Source of the DNA: Lantana camara
Lineage: Eukaryota; Streptophyta; Magnoliopsida; Lamiales; Verbenaceae
NCBI GenBank assembly: GCA_037501455.1
Contig: CM074858.1
Location: 14,372,501-14,436,500, forward strand
Direction: 5' to 3'
DNA length: 64,000 nt
Shown here: in pieces, positions 11,143 through 21,684 of the stretch
How positions within the stretch are numbered: position 1 is the first letter of the stretch
Layout of the letters: each line of letters starts with the position of its first letter
The notes under the pieces: model-generated
Database searches by the model: none
What the model was told of the DNA's origin: nothing
The model's input: only the letters and a program-made list of their open reading frames with translations
Made by a program: the position numbers and the translations under genes

Positions 11143-11477
11143 TAAGCTTGTAAGATATTTTGTATATAGTTGATGCATAGTGACCCTTTTTTGTAGGCCC
11201 TACTATAGTTATATAGCTGTCGTAGTTGGGTTTTGTACAATTACGATAAAATAGAAAGGTGATATAAGAAGTAGAAGTCGGCGGGATGGTTAGAAACTTT
11301 TAGAGCCTATTCATTTTGAATTTCGAATAGGCTCGGCAGGTAAGGGTTTCTTGTAAATAACTATGTGAATATATATAATATGTGTGTTTATATAAATAAT
11401 GTTTAGTTTAAAATACTTTGAGGAATATAGAAATGTTATAAATAGTTCTTTGAGCTAACCCTTTAAATAATATAAAA
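11143..11477 (+). other. T3 spacer between extra ORF and gag
   Basis: No gene. It holds a perfect 10-bp inverted repeat, GAGCCTATTC (11303-11312) with GAATAGGCTC (11325-11334), loop of 12, and two bases later a consensus 5' splice site CAG|GTAAG (about 11337-11344). The rest is AT-rich. Confidence 0.6.
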
Positions 11478-11542
11478 TGGCATCGCAATCAAATTCACGT
11501 GGACGTACCGCACGAAGAGACAGACCATCGGGTAGTCGTGCA
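11478..11542 (+). pseudogene. T3 Gag N-terminal stub
   Basis: ATG at 11478 opens MASQSNSRGRTARRDRPSG, a short basic N-terminus of the kind found in Tekay Gag. It is cut after 22 codons by T2. The next T3 sequence (19318 on) resumes well inside Gag, so roughly a hundred codons were lost. Confidence 0.65.
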
Positions 11543-12688
11543 TGTAACGCCCCGTGTTTTTACACGTGCAGGTAAGAGTTACGTGCGCATTTACATTTAA
11601 TTATATGATTTTTATATCTTGTTTTACTAATTGAATTCGTTTCTAATTTGATTTAATTGTTTAAATTTTATATGAATTCTAATTTGAGTTATGAATATAT
11701 GAATGAATTTGGGAGAATGTGAATTTCATGAATTCGGTGTTAATTGGATGAAATTATATGTTTCGTGTAATCCGTGGACTTGATTGTAACTTATTTGAAT
11801 GTTTTGGACTCAATTGGAAGTTGGGTTTGGGCTTAATTGCCACTTTTTGAAAGTTTAGGGACCTATTTGTATATAGGCAACCCTGAACGGTTTTCGCGAT
11901 ATCTTGAGCTCCGGACCTCGAAATCGAGATCCGTAACCGGCGTTGAATTTGTTTCGACGATACCTATCCATTAAACTTGGCCTTATACTTTTTCGATACC
12001 GTTTGGACCTTCGACAACGAATCTTTCCTCAACCTCGACCTTATAACTTGTTTGAACCGTTTACTAAACGAACTGGACTTGCACCGACCCGTATTCTACC
12101 CATTTTCATCACTAAATATCAGCATTCCTATCTCCTTGCTTCCATCACATTCATCGATCATCATCATTCCAAGAGAGAAGAGAAAGCTCCAAGAAAACCC
12201 TCCATTTTGATCATCCAAGCTTTGAGCTCAAGCTTAACCAATCCTCCATCTCCTTTCAAGGTAATTAGTGAGCTAGAATCTCCATCTTCTCCTCTATCTT
12301 TTCTTCCATGAATAGCTTGGCATGAGTGAAGGATTCTTGTGTTTTGAGTATGAGAATGATATGAGGGTTTGGGCTTGATCATTGGCTTTAATGGTTCAAA
12401 GTGGAATTTGATGCATGGAATGTGTTGCTTGTAGCTTCCTTATCATTTTTATATGCTAGGATTTTGTGTTGGTTGCTTATAGCATGATTTGCCATTAATG
12501 GAGCTTGAAGCTTCCATGGATGAAAACTTGATTTTTGGATGAACTTTGGCCAACTTTGGGTGTGAATTCTTGCTTTTATGATTGGATTGCATGATATATG
12601 TGCATTATATGATTAGAAAGCATGTCTAAGGGTGTGTAAGAGCTTCCTTGTTGCTGCCCCTGTTTTTCTTGGCAAAACGATGAGCTGA

Positions 12689-12898
12689 CACGGACGTGTC
12701 AGCTTTGAACTGAAATGGGACACGGCCGTGTTGGGCTCTCGACTTTGAATTTTTCTGAATTTAATCTCGGACACGGCCGTGTCCAATTCCTTTGAAAACT
12801 CAACACGGCCGTGTCAAGCTCTCGACTTTGAATTTTTTGGATTTTAAACCTCGGACACGGCCGTGTCCGTTTCCTTTGAAAACTCAACACGGCCGTGT
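12689..12898. repeat. Array of six ACACGGCCGTGT palindromes in T2 LTR
   Basis: Copies start at 12689 (variant acacggacgtgt), 12720, 12771, 12803, 12855 and 12887, so spacing alternates 31/51/32/52/32, an 84-bp two-palindrome unit. Linkers repeat ctctcgactttgaattttt and cctttgaaaactcaa. The first copy lies in a longer near-perfect 22-bp palindrome with arms AGCTGACACG and CGTGTCAGCT (12684-12705). Homologous array in S at 30468-30683. Confidence 0.85.
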
Positions 12899-13510
12899 CA
12901 TTTGAAATGGCAGCTTTGGGGGAACTCTTTTATTGCTTGTTTTGCGTTTATTGCTCGTATTTGTGAATTGTATGCAACGTGAATCTATTAAAGCTATGTT
13001 TTATGATTGATATATGATATTGATAACCTTATGAATGAAAGTATGAAAGTATGAACGATATGACCGAGAATGAATACGGTTTTACCGTAAATGGAACGAA
13101 ACTTGGTGAATTATATTTGTAATTGAATTCTTTGGTATTCATGAGCATATTTGAACATGTTTTAATGTTTTAAGCATTTCTTAACATGATGTTGCTTAGC
13201 CGAGCGTCTAATGTGGTCATGATTGAGTCTCACACTACCTTTGTCACACAGGTCTTGGTCCAGTGGGTGACGAGGTTGAGCAGTGAGGTCTTTTGTCGGG
13301 TTCTTTTGTCAACCAGGTGGGTTTTTCTTTTATTAGTTAACAATATCACCCCGAACACCTAATGTGCAAGATTTTGGCTAAAACCCCTATATAGGTAATT
13401 ATACCAAATTTTTAACGAGCAAATGTTTTAAACGTAAGCCTTTTTTCTTGAATATCCCACCAAAAGTTTTGGCGAGTAATGATTGAGTGATCACAATGAA
13501 TGGGGGCCCG

Positions 13511-13697
13511 GGACTTAGTGTAGTGGTGAACCGGGGAAGCTTGGGCTGACGGGAATCCATTTATACTAGTTCCAACAATTTCGGCAACCTGGACTTCACT
13601 AGGAGATTAGTGAACGAAAGGGAACCCGCGCTTTTGGGGATTCATGTACCCCTCTAGCATTAATGAATGAGGGTTCGGGCCTTGCAAACCCGTTCCC
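13511..13697 (+). other. Conserved LTR stem-loop region, T2 copy (partial)
   Basis: Plus-strand sense. HP3 arms GGACTTAGTGTAG-TGG (13511-13526) and CCATTTATACTAGTTCC (13557-13573) pair weakly around the conserved AGC-TTGGGCTGACGGG core. HP4: TTCACTA (13595-13601), loop GGAGAT, TAGTGAA (13608-13614), a perfect 7-bp stem of different sequence from the other families. HP2: inner stem CGGG (13676-13679), loop CCTTGCAAA, CCCG (13689-13692), with outer GGG/CCC and a TT/TT internal loop. HP1 is missing. Confidence 0.65.
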
Positions 13698-14170
13698 TGC
13701 CCGGAGTTGTTTCAGTTATTTTTGCAGGAAGGGGATGCTAGGCGGGATGCGAAACAGGAGGAGAGTCTTACATAGTGTCTAGCCTTTCCTTTACACGCAT
13801 TTGATTACGCTTTGATACTTTTGGATTTTGTATATGTATGGAGCGTACATGAATATGGTACCTATATGTATCTTACATGAAAGATTGGTACATAGAGCGT
13901 ATAGCTCAATATATGAATTATATGTTGGTACCTAGAGCATCTAGCTCAGTATATAGTATATGAATGATTGCTTCCGCGTTTCCATTGCTCTGATTGTTGT
14001 TGTTGTTGTTATTGTTGGGGTTTAAGTTATAGGCTAGTCCCGCCTGGCTTAGCGAATGCGTATGTCTCCGTTCGCTATGATTTGGCACGTGTATGGAAAT
14101 CCATTTTATGCGGGTTGGGTCATGGTGCGGGGGATGTGACGTCTCGCGCTCGGGCGTTACATCCTTTGAG

Positions 14171-14183
14171 TGGTATCAGAGCC
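14171..14183 (+). other. T2 primer binding site (initiator Met tRNA)
   Basis: TGGTATCAGAGCC, nine bases after the LTR end. A 197-base leader without features precedes the gag ATG. Confidence 0.93.
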
Positions 14184-14380
14184 CAGGGTTGCAAAACCAG
14201 GGTTCTAGTGTCGGGTTGAGTCAGTAGGTCGTTCGGCTGTAGGAATTACTTGGTAATGTGGAGCATTTGCATTTTATATGATTAGGTGTTTTGATTCTTG
14301 ACTTGAATGATTGAATGAATTTATTGCATTGTCACGCATGAACTAAAATTAGCACGCATGTTAGTGTTTAAGTGAACAGG

Positions 14381-16342
14381 ATGCCTCCGAGAAGACATCG
14401 GGAAAGGTCTCCGGGTCATCATCATCATAGAGATCGTTCTCCTAATCCTCCACAACCGCCTATGAATATGGAACACTTTATGGAGGCGGTATATAATTAC
14501 GTGGAACATAGAAGGGCTCAGGATCCTCCAGTGCAACCGCAGGCTGAACATCAAGCACCTCCTCCGAATAACCCGAGAGATCATCATGGGTTGTTTTTGA
14601 GTTATAACCCTCCCAGATTTTCGGGTTCTGTGGATGATGCGGTATCAGAAGGATGGCTCACAAGGATTGAGAGGATTTTCAATGTCAGACAATTTACCTC
14701 TCAAGAGAAAGCCCAATTTGCCATTTTTCAACTGGATGGAGAAGCCTATGATTGGTGGGAACGTACTAGAGAGAAACTTGAAGTTGAAGGGGAAGAAGTT
14801 ACTTGGGAAGTCTTTGTAAGGGAATTTCGAGAAGCTTTTGTGCCGGAAGTTGTTCGAGAAAGGAAGGAACAAGAATTTATGGATCTGAAACAAGGGACTC
14901 GAACGGTGGCTCAATATATTTCTCTTTTCAATCGGCTTGGCAAATATGCACCTCACATTACAAGAGATGAAAAGAGAAAGGCGAAAAAGTTCATTGCAGG
15001 ATTGAGGAAGGATCTGAGGCATGGGCACGCAGGCCATAATTTTGAGTCTTTCGCTGACACGGTACAAAGGGCGTTAGTGCTGGAAGAGGAGTATAAGAAA
15101 AAGGACCCCTTACCTCGTATGCAAATGGGACAAGGATCGGGGTTCGGAAAGGGAAAAAGACCTATGGTATCTCCTCCTCAGCCATTTCAAGGGCAAAACA
15201 AGAGGTTTCGACCTACAGGAGCTGCACCGCCGAAGCCACAAGCACCTCCAGCTACTACTGATCCTCGGCATGATAGGTCACCATGTTTATTTTGTGGAGG
15301 CCCGACTCACACATACAATACTTGCCGAAGGAGGTTGGGACAGTGTCTGATTTGTGGGAAAACGACGCATATGGCCAATACTTGTCCGGATAAGACTCCA
15401 GGCTACCAACCGGGAGCTCAGAAGCCGCTGATTCCAGCTCGTGCATATGCTCTTGCGGGTGAAGAGCAAAATGTGGAAGCCAATCCCAATGCTATGGTGG
15501 AAGGTACGATATGCATCCATAACACGAACATACATGCATTATTTGACCCTGGCACTACTCATTCTTTTATTTCTTGCAAATTAGTTGATACGTTGTGTTT
15601 GCCTGTTATGTGTTTGAATGCTTATTATGTGGTGAGTTCGCCGTTGGGTGGAAGTCTTGAGACTGATCGGGTGGTCAGAGATTGTGTGTTTGGGTTTGAA
15701 GGCAGAGAATATCAGGCAGATTTGGTGGTAATGGCGATGAACAGATATGGAGTGATTCTGGGAATGGATTGGTTGTTTCGGTACCACGCTACGGTTGATT
15801 GTTTCACCAAGACAGTTAAGTTGGGAGAAGAAGTGGTAGTAGGGAAAGAATCAGAGATTACACCTCTTTTGTCGTTCACGGAAGCTCACAAGTTGATATG
15901 GAATGGGGCAATGGGATTTATTGCCTATATCTTGAATAAGCCAAAAGATCAGGCGAAGTTGGAAGAGACAGAAGTGGTGAAGGAATATCTTGAGGTGTTT
16001 CCGGAAGTTTTAGGTTCTTTGCCTCCGGATCGAGAGATCGAATTTGTAATAGACTTATATCCGGGATCTGAACCTTATTCTAAGACTCCTTACCGGATGG
16101 CACCGGCAGAGTTACAGGAGTTGAAAGTGCAGTTAGAAGAACTTCTTAAGAATGGTTATATTCGACCGAGTTCATCCCCGTGGGGCGTGCCGGTTCTCTT
16201 TGTTAAGAAGAAAGATGGAACTTTAAGGATGTGTATTGACTACCGGGAGTTGAATCGGATGACTGTAAAGAATAAATATCCATTGCCTAATATAGAGGAT
16301 TTGTTTGATATGCTACAAGGGTCAAGAGTGTATTTCAGTTGA
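14381..16342 (+). pseudogene. T2 Gag, protease and start of reverse transcriptase
   Basis: The ATG at 14381 ([11 protein letters not shown]) is chosen because T1 starts identically; an in-frame GTG nine bases upstream is not needed. Domains: Gag core with [12 protein letters not shown] (about 120-135), zinc knuckles [14 protein letters not shown] and [14 protein letters not shown] (about residues 301-335, all Cys/His present), protease site [10 protein letters not shown] (about 388), then RT with [13 protein letters not shown] and [11 protein letters not shown]. The frame ends at 16342 by a small deletion in the [10 protein letters not shown] motif, where Ser/Lys/Leu codons are partly lost; the RT continues in another frame. 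Gag itself is intact and could still be made. Confidence 0.9.
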
Positions 16343-17900
16343 TTTAAGGCAGGGATATTATCAGTTAAAGATTAAGGAGGAAGATATTCCTAAGATAGGA
16401 TTTAATACCCGGTATGGACATTATGAATTCGTGGTGATGCCATTTGGATTAACTAACGCGCCGGCAGCTTTTATGGACGTGATGCATCGGATTTTCCGAC
16501 CGTATTTAGATAAGTTTGTGGTGATCTTCATTGATGATATTTTGGTATACTCAAGGTCAAAAGAGGATCATGCTCGGCATTTGAGATTGGTATTGGAAAC
16601 TTTAAGAGATAACCAGCTTTATGCCAAGTTCAGTAAATGCGAGTTTTGGATTGACAGGGTAAGCTTCTTGGGACATATTATTTCGAGCAAAGGATTAGAA
16701 GTGGATCCTTCGAAAGTAGAGGCAGTTTCTAAGTGGCAGAGTCCTAAGAATGTTTCTGAGATCCGAAGTTTCTTGGGTTTAGCCGGTTATTACCGAAGAT
16801 TTGTTAAAGACTTCTCTAAGATTGCGGCTCCATTGACCCGATTAACCAAGAAAGAGGTTCAGTTTAAATGGGAAGAGAAGTGTGAGGCTAGTTTTCAGCT
16901 CTTGAAGGATAAGTTAACTTTTGCACCGATACTTGTACTTCTGGATGGTATTGAAGGGTTGGTGGTGTATACGGATGCTTCCCATGAAGGCTTAGGTTGT
17001 GTTTTGATGCAAAATGGGAGAGTAATTGCTTATGCCTCTAGGAAATTGAAAGAGCATGAGAAAAATTACCCCACTCACGACCTTGAACTTGCAACGGTGA
17101 TTTTTGCCTTGGGGGAGTGGAGACATTATTTGTATGGAACCTCTTTTGAGATTTTCACCGATCACAAGAGTCTTCAGTACTTATTCTCTCAGAAGGAGTT
17201 GAATAGAAGGCAACGAAGATGGATGGAGACTCTCGAGGACTATGATTGTGTGATTAAGTATCACCCAGGCAAAGCTAACGTGGTAGCGGATGCATTGAGC
17301 AAGAAGGCTAGTGTATCCAATTTGAAGGTAAATATTGGACAACCAATGAAGCTGGTTAAGATAAAAGCTCGTATTGGTAGCATCTCAGTACGTCCAGAGT
17401 TAAGGCAACAGATATTTGAGGCACAACAGACGGATGTTGAGATTCAAAAATTATTAGAAAAGGCTCGATCAGACTCCGAGTGTCCGTTTGGATTCGATGA
17501 TACGGGAATCTTTCGGTTTAAGAACAGAGTGGTAGTTCCAACAGAGTTGAGAAGAGCTATTTTGGATGAAGCTCATAAAACTGTGTATTCAGTACATCCT
17601 GGTGGAAACAAGATGTATCGGGACCTGAAACAGTATTATTGGTGGAATGGGTTGAAAAGAGATGTGGTAAATTATGTGCAGCATTGTTTGACTTGTCAGT
17701 TAGTGAAAGCTGAGCACCAGAAGCTGTCAGGATTATTACAGCCATTACCTATTCCCGAATGGAAATGGGAACAGATAACAATGGATTTTGTATCGGGTTT
17801 ACCTAGAGTGAGAGGTGGATTCGATGGAATTTGGGTAATCGTGGACAGGTTAACCAAATCAGCGCATTTTCTTGCAGTTCGGATGTCCGATAAGATATGA
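16305..17900 (+). pseudogene. T2 reverse transcriptase, RNase H and integrase N-terminal part
   Basis: After the frameshift near 16330 this frame reads [18 protein letters not shown], the catalytic FIDDILVYS, then RNase H ([15 protein letters not shown], active Asp present), the tether region, the integrase zinc finger (H-x-HPGG...C-LTCQ) and the start of the catalytic core ([10 protein letters not shown], first Asp present). It ends at 17900, where about 40 bases between FLAVR and EIVRLHG are deleted. Without the two lesions it would be a normal Tekay Pol. Confidence 0.88.
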
Positions 17901-18837
17901 GATTGTTCGGTTACATGGAGTGCCAGCTAGTATTGTTTCAGACAGGGATCCAATATTTACTTCTAAGTTTTGGCAAGAGTTACAGAAGTGTCTGGGAACT
18001 AAACTCCAGTTCAGTACAGCTTTTCATCCACAGACGGATGGGCAATCTGAAAGGTTAATCAGATATCTTGAGGATATGTTAAGGTCGTGTGCGTTGGATT
18101 TCTCGAGTTCTTGGAATGAACAATTGCCCTTAATTGAGTTTGCCTACAACAATAGTTATCAAGCCTCGATAGAAATGGCACCGTATGAATTTCTTTATGG
18201 AAGAAAGTGCCGATCCCCGTTGTTTTTCGATTTGGAAGAATGGAAGTGGAGTAAGCAAGAAGGGGTACAAAGAGGTTAAAGGAAAGATAAACCTTCCAAA
18301 GCGATTCAGGATGCTATTGAAAAAGTTCAGATTATCCGACAACGGATGAAAGCAGCTCAAGATCGATAGAAAAGTTATGCAGATAAGCGAAGGAAAGATC
18401 TTGAATTTGAAGTTGGGGATAGGGTATTTCTGAAAGCTTCACCTCGGAAAGGATTTACCCGAATTGGAAAAGGAGGAAAGTTGAATCCCTGATATTTGGG
18501 ACCTTATGAGATTTTGGAGAGAATCGGAGATACAGCTTACAGATTGGATTTGCCTCCAAGTTTAACGGGTATTCACAATGTCTTCCATGTATCACGACTT
18601 CGGAAGTACTACCCCGATGAATCAGTGATCATACCGGTTGAAGAGGTTGAGCTCGAACCGAATCTCACTTTTGTTCAGAAACCAGTTAAGATTCTGGATC
18701 GAAAATTTCAAGAACTTCGAAACAGACGGTTTCCCTTGGTGAAAGTGTTGTGGCGAAGTGATAAGACGGAAGAAGCTACGTGGGAAACGGAAGAGAAAAT
18801 GAAGAAGTTCTATCCCGAGTTGTTCCCGACTGAGTAA
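17888..18837 (+). pseudogene. T2 integrase C-terminal part and chromodomain
   Basis: [20 protein letters not shown] carries the second catalytic Asp, and [11 protein letters not shown] the Glu. The frame shifts near 18250 (after [10 protein letters not shown]). The continuation has two nonsense codons, TAG at 18367-18369 (from CAG) and TGA at 18493-18495 (from CGA). The last frame holds the GPYEILERIGDTAYRL module and a C-terminal chromodomain (KPVKILDRKFQEL, KVLWRSDKTEEATWE, YPELF), ending TAA at 18835-18837. A C-terminal chromodomain places T2 in the chromoviruses. Confidence 0.88.
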
Positions 18838-18861
18838 TGAATCCGAGGACGGATTCTCTTT

Positions 18862-18873
18862 AAGGGGGAGAGG
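18862..18873 (+). other. T2 polypurine tract
   Basis: TTAAGGGGGAGAGG directly precedes the 3' LTR. The core TTAAGGGGGAGAG is identical to the tract beside LTRs A and B and to an internal copy in both array internals. Confidence 0.85.
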
Positions 18874-18874
18874 T

Positions 18875-19272
18875 TGTAACGCCCCGTGTTTTCACACGTG
18901 CAGGTAAGAGTTATGTGCGCATTTACATTTAATTATATGATTTTTATATCTTGTTTTACTAATTGAATTCGTTTCTAATTTGATTTAATTGTTTAAATTT
19001 TATATGAATTCTAATTTGAGTTATGAATATATGAATGAATTTGGGAGAATGTGAATTTCATGAATTCGGTGTTAATTGGATGAAATTATATGTTTCGTGT
19101 AATCCGTGGACTTGATTGTAACTTATTTGAATGTTTTGGACTCAATTGGAAGTTGGGTTTGGGCTTAATTGCCACTTTTTGAAAGTTTAGGGACCTATTT
19201 GTATATAGGCAACCCTGAACGGTTTTCACGATATCTTGAGCTCCGGACCTCGAAATCGAGATCCGTAACCGG
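18875..19272 (+). repeat. T2 3' LTR remnant, first 398 bp only
   Basis: Colinear with 11543-11940, with three substitutions seen. It stops at CCGTAACCGG and is followed by a 22-bp sequence repeated twice in tandem, then by T3 gag. About 2.2 kb of LTR is missing. Confidence 0.92.
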
Positions 19273-19273
19273 T

Positions 19274-19317
19274 GACTCACTGCATATCAGTGGGAGACTC
19301 ACTGCATATCAGTGGGA
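19274..19317. repeat. 22-bp tandem duplication at the T2/T3 deletion junction
   Basis: gactcactgcatatcag followed by tggga occurs at 19274-19295 and again, without change, at 19296-19317. It belongs neither to the LTR nor to recognisable gag. It looks like filler DNA copied during end joining. Confidence 0.85.
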
Positions 19318-20472
19318 GCAAGAGGCGACCCCTTGGACCTGGGAAAATTTTTCACTCGCTTTTCATAACAAATATGTTCCTCAAGTAATGAAAAATGCTC
19401 GGGGAACGGGAATTTATGTCCTTAATTCAGGGAATAACTACCGTGGCCCAGTATGAAGCTCAGTTTAACCGTCTTCTTCAGTATGCACCTCATATTCAAG
19501 CTGATGAAGCTCGAATGGCTCGAAAATTCGTAGACAGACTAAGGGCCGAGATACGCTGAGCTCTAGTAGCCTGTGACTTTTCCAATTATACTCAGGCGAT
19601 AAATAAGGCATTACAAGTGGAATCTGAATTGCAAGAGTTACGAAAACTTGAGGAAAGGATTAAGAGAGGAAAATCTAATAGGTACAAGAATTTTGGAAGA
19701 AAAGTACAAAAGACTCACCCAGGGACTACAGCCTCCCGTTCTCAAGAAACAAGAATCATTACTAATCTAACGAGTGGGACCAATTGAAAAATGCAAGTCT
19801 TGTGGAAACCCACGACATAACGAGGTCAATAGCTGGAAAAAGAATCGAAGATGTTTTAAGTGTGGAAGTGACCAGTACTTTATTAACAATTGTCCAGAAC
19901 AAGTTGAAGTTACACCTAATATTCCACAACGTAAGGGAAAGCAACCAATGAGGCCAGCAGGGAAGCCAAAAGCAACTGCTAGAGCCTATGCAATAACTGG
20001 AGAAGAGGCACCCAAACCCAATGAAGTGGTGGAAGGTACGCTCTCAATCTTTGGTTCTCAAGGAAAAGTTTAATTTGATTCGGGAGCTACCCATTCATTT
20101 ATAACCCCAAGTTTTGCCACCACTTCAAAATTAAATCCTAAGTCTAAACCCTATCAGATTGAAGTGCATACCCCTATAGGTCCTAACTTATTAACTGATA
20201 AGGTGTATACTAGATGCTCAATAAATATATAAGGTAACGAATATGAGGCTAATCTGATTGAACTACCGTTCATAGGGTATGATGTTATATTAGGAATGGA
20301 TTGGTTATACCAGCATCAAGCTAAGGTAGATTGTTTCAATAAGAAAGTTCTAATTGGCCAATCTATGATAACACCAGAACAAGGTAAAAGCATGAACACC
20401 ATCATACCTATGATCTCGTATTTAGAGGCCAAAAAAATGATTTGAGGGGGGAATCAGGGTTTTCTAGCCTAC
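19318..20472 (+). pseudogene. T3 Gag C-terminal part and protease
   Basis: Gag resumes with WEQEATPWTWENFSLAFHNK (slightly before this start in frame) and continues with TVAQYEAQFNRLLQYAPH and FVDRLRAEIR-stop. The second zinc knuckle reads CFKCGSDQYFINNC, with Tyr in place of the ligand His. The protease site DSGATHSFIT follows a stop at 20071, and ILGMDWLYQHQAKVDCF and LEAKKMI-stop lie before the RT. Several frames and at least five stops are involved. Confidence 0.82.
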
Positions 20473-21684
20473 TTGATCAATAAACCCCAAGATCAGTTAA
20501 AGTTGTCCGAAGTAGATATAGTTAAAGAATATCCTGAGGTGTTTCCGAAAGATTTAGATGCATTCCCGCCATTTAGAGAGGTGGAATTTGCCATCGATGT
20601 TATTCCTGGTACAAATCCTTTTTCAAGAACACCTTATCGAATGGCACCTGCTGAATTGGCAGAACTGAGAAAACAATTGGAAGGGTTGTTAGAAAAGCAT
20701 TTCATCCGTCCTAGTCTTTCTCCTTGGGGAGCCTCTGTACTTTTCGTGAAAAAGAAAGATGGTACTCTTAGGATGTGCATTGATTATCGTGAACTCAATC
20801 GAGTAACCATTAAGAATAAATACCCGTTGCCTCACATTGATGAATTGTTTGATGTACTACAAGGCTCAACAGTATACTCCAAGTTGGATTTGAGACAAGG
20901 GTATTACCAACTGAGAATTCGAGAAGAGCATATTCCAAAAACAGCTTTCAATTCTAGGTATGGACACTATGAGTTTGTAGTAATGCCATTTGGATTAACA
21001 AATGCACCAGCTGCATTTATGGATCTCATGCATAGAGTGTTTCGACCTTTCTTGGATCAATTTGTGGTTATTTTTATTGATGATATTCTGATCTTCTCCG
21101 AGACAGAAGAAGACCATAAGCGCCACTTGCACTTAGACTTACAAACCTTAAAGGAAAATAAACAACAAATGTGAGGTTAATACGAATAGCATTCCTGGGG
21201 CATGTTATCTCGCAAGAGGGAGTAGAAGTTGACTCTGGAAAAATCGAAGCTATCACAAACTGGAAAACAGCCGAGGAATGTTTCAAAAATACGAAGTTTC
21301 TTAGGTTTGGCTGGATACTATCGAAAGTTTGTACCTGGATTTTCAAAATTGGCGGAGCCACTTACTCGACTTACTCGTAAGGACCAACCTTTCAATTGGG
21401 ATGACAAATGCGAGAAAAGTTTTCAGGAATTGAAAGAAAAGCTAACAACAGCACCAGTGCTCGCATTACCAGAAGGTTTGAAAGGATTCATGGTGTATAC
21501 AGACACATCCAAAGAAGGGCTAGGCTGTGTGCTAATGCAGAACAATCGAGTGATAGCTTATGCCTCAAGAAAACTCAAACCTCACGAACAGAATTACCCA
21601 ACTCATGATCTGAAGCTTGCAGCAGTGGTATTCGCATTAGCCAAGTGGAGACACTATCTTTACGGAGCGACTTTTGAGATATAA
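20473..21684 (+). pseudogene. T3 reverse transcriptase and RNase H
   Basis: [67 protein letters not shown] and [15 protein letters not shown] form a complete RT palm. A short deletion in the [13 protein letters not shown] segment causes a stop near 21172 and a frame change. A further frame carries [15 protein letters not shown], then RNase H with [15 protein letters not shown] (TDTS in place of TDAS), up to a stop at 21682 where FTDH is expected. Confidence 0.85.

Larger units (their letters stand above)
11543..14161 (+). repeat. T2 5' LTR, 2619 bp
   Basis: Begins TGTAACGCCCCGTG and ends CTCGGGCGTTACA, so the first and last 10 bases are a perfect inverted repeat (TGTAACGCCC). Just inside the start lie a G-box (CACGTG, 11562-11567) and a consensus splice donor CAG|GTAAG. 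Internally it has a palindrome array (12689-12898) and part of the conserved stem-loop region (13511-13697). It aligns in reverse orientation with solo LTR S but is about 330 bp shorter, mostly by loss around the HP1 hairpin. Confidence 0.92.
11543..19272 (+). mobile_element. T2, young chromovirus with truncated 3' LTR
   Basis: 5' LTR 11543-14161, primer site 14171-14183, gag-pol 14381-18837, purine tract 18862-18873, 3' LTR remnant 18875-19272. The 398 bp that remain of the 3' LTR differ from the 5' LTR at three positions. The polyprotein is the same family as T1 (same Gag start, two zinc knuckles, DPG protease, chromodomain). It is inserted in the gag of T3. No target duplication survives because the right end is deleted. 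Confidence 0.92.

Noticed and set aside
14372..14380. GTG start nine bases before the T2 gag ATG
   Set aside because: T1 has TTG at the same place and both share ATG-CCT-CC; plant mRNAs would use the ATG.
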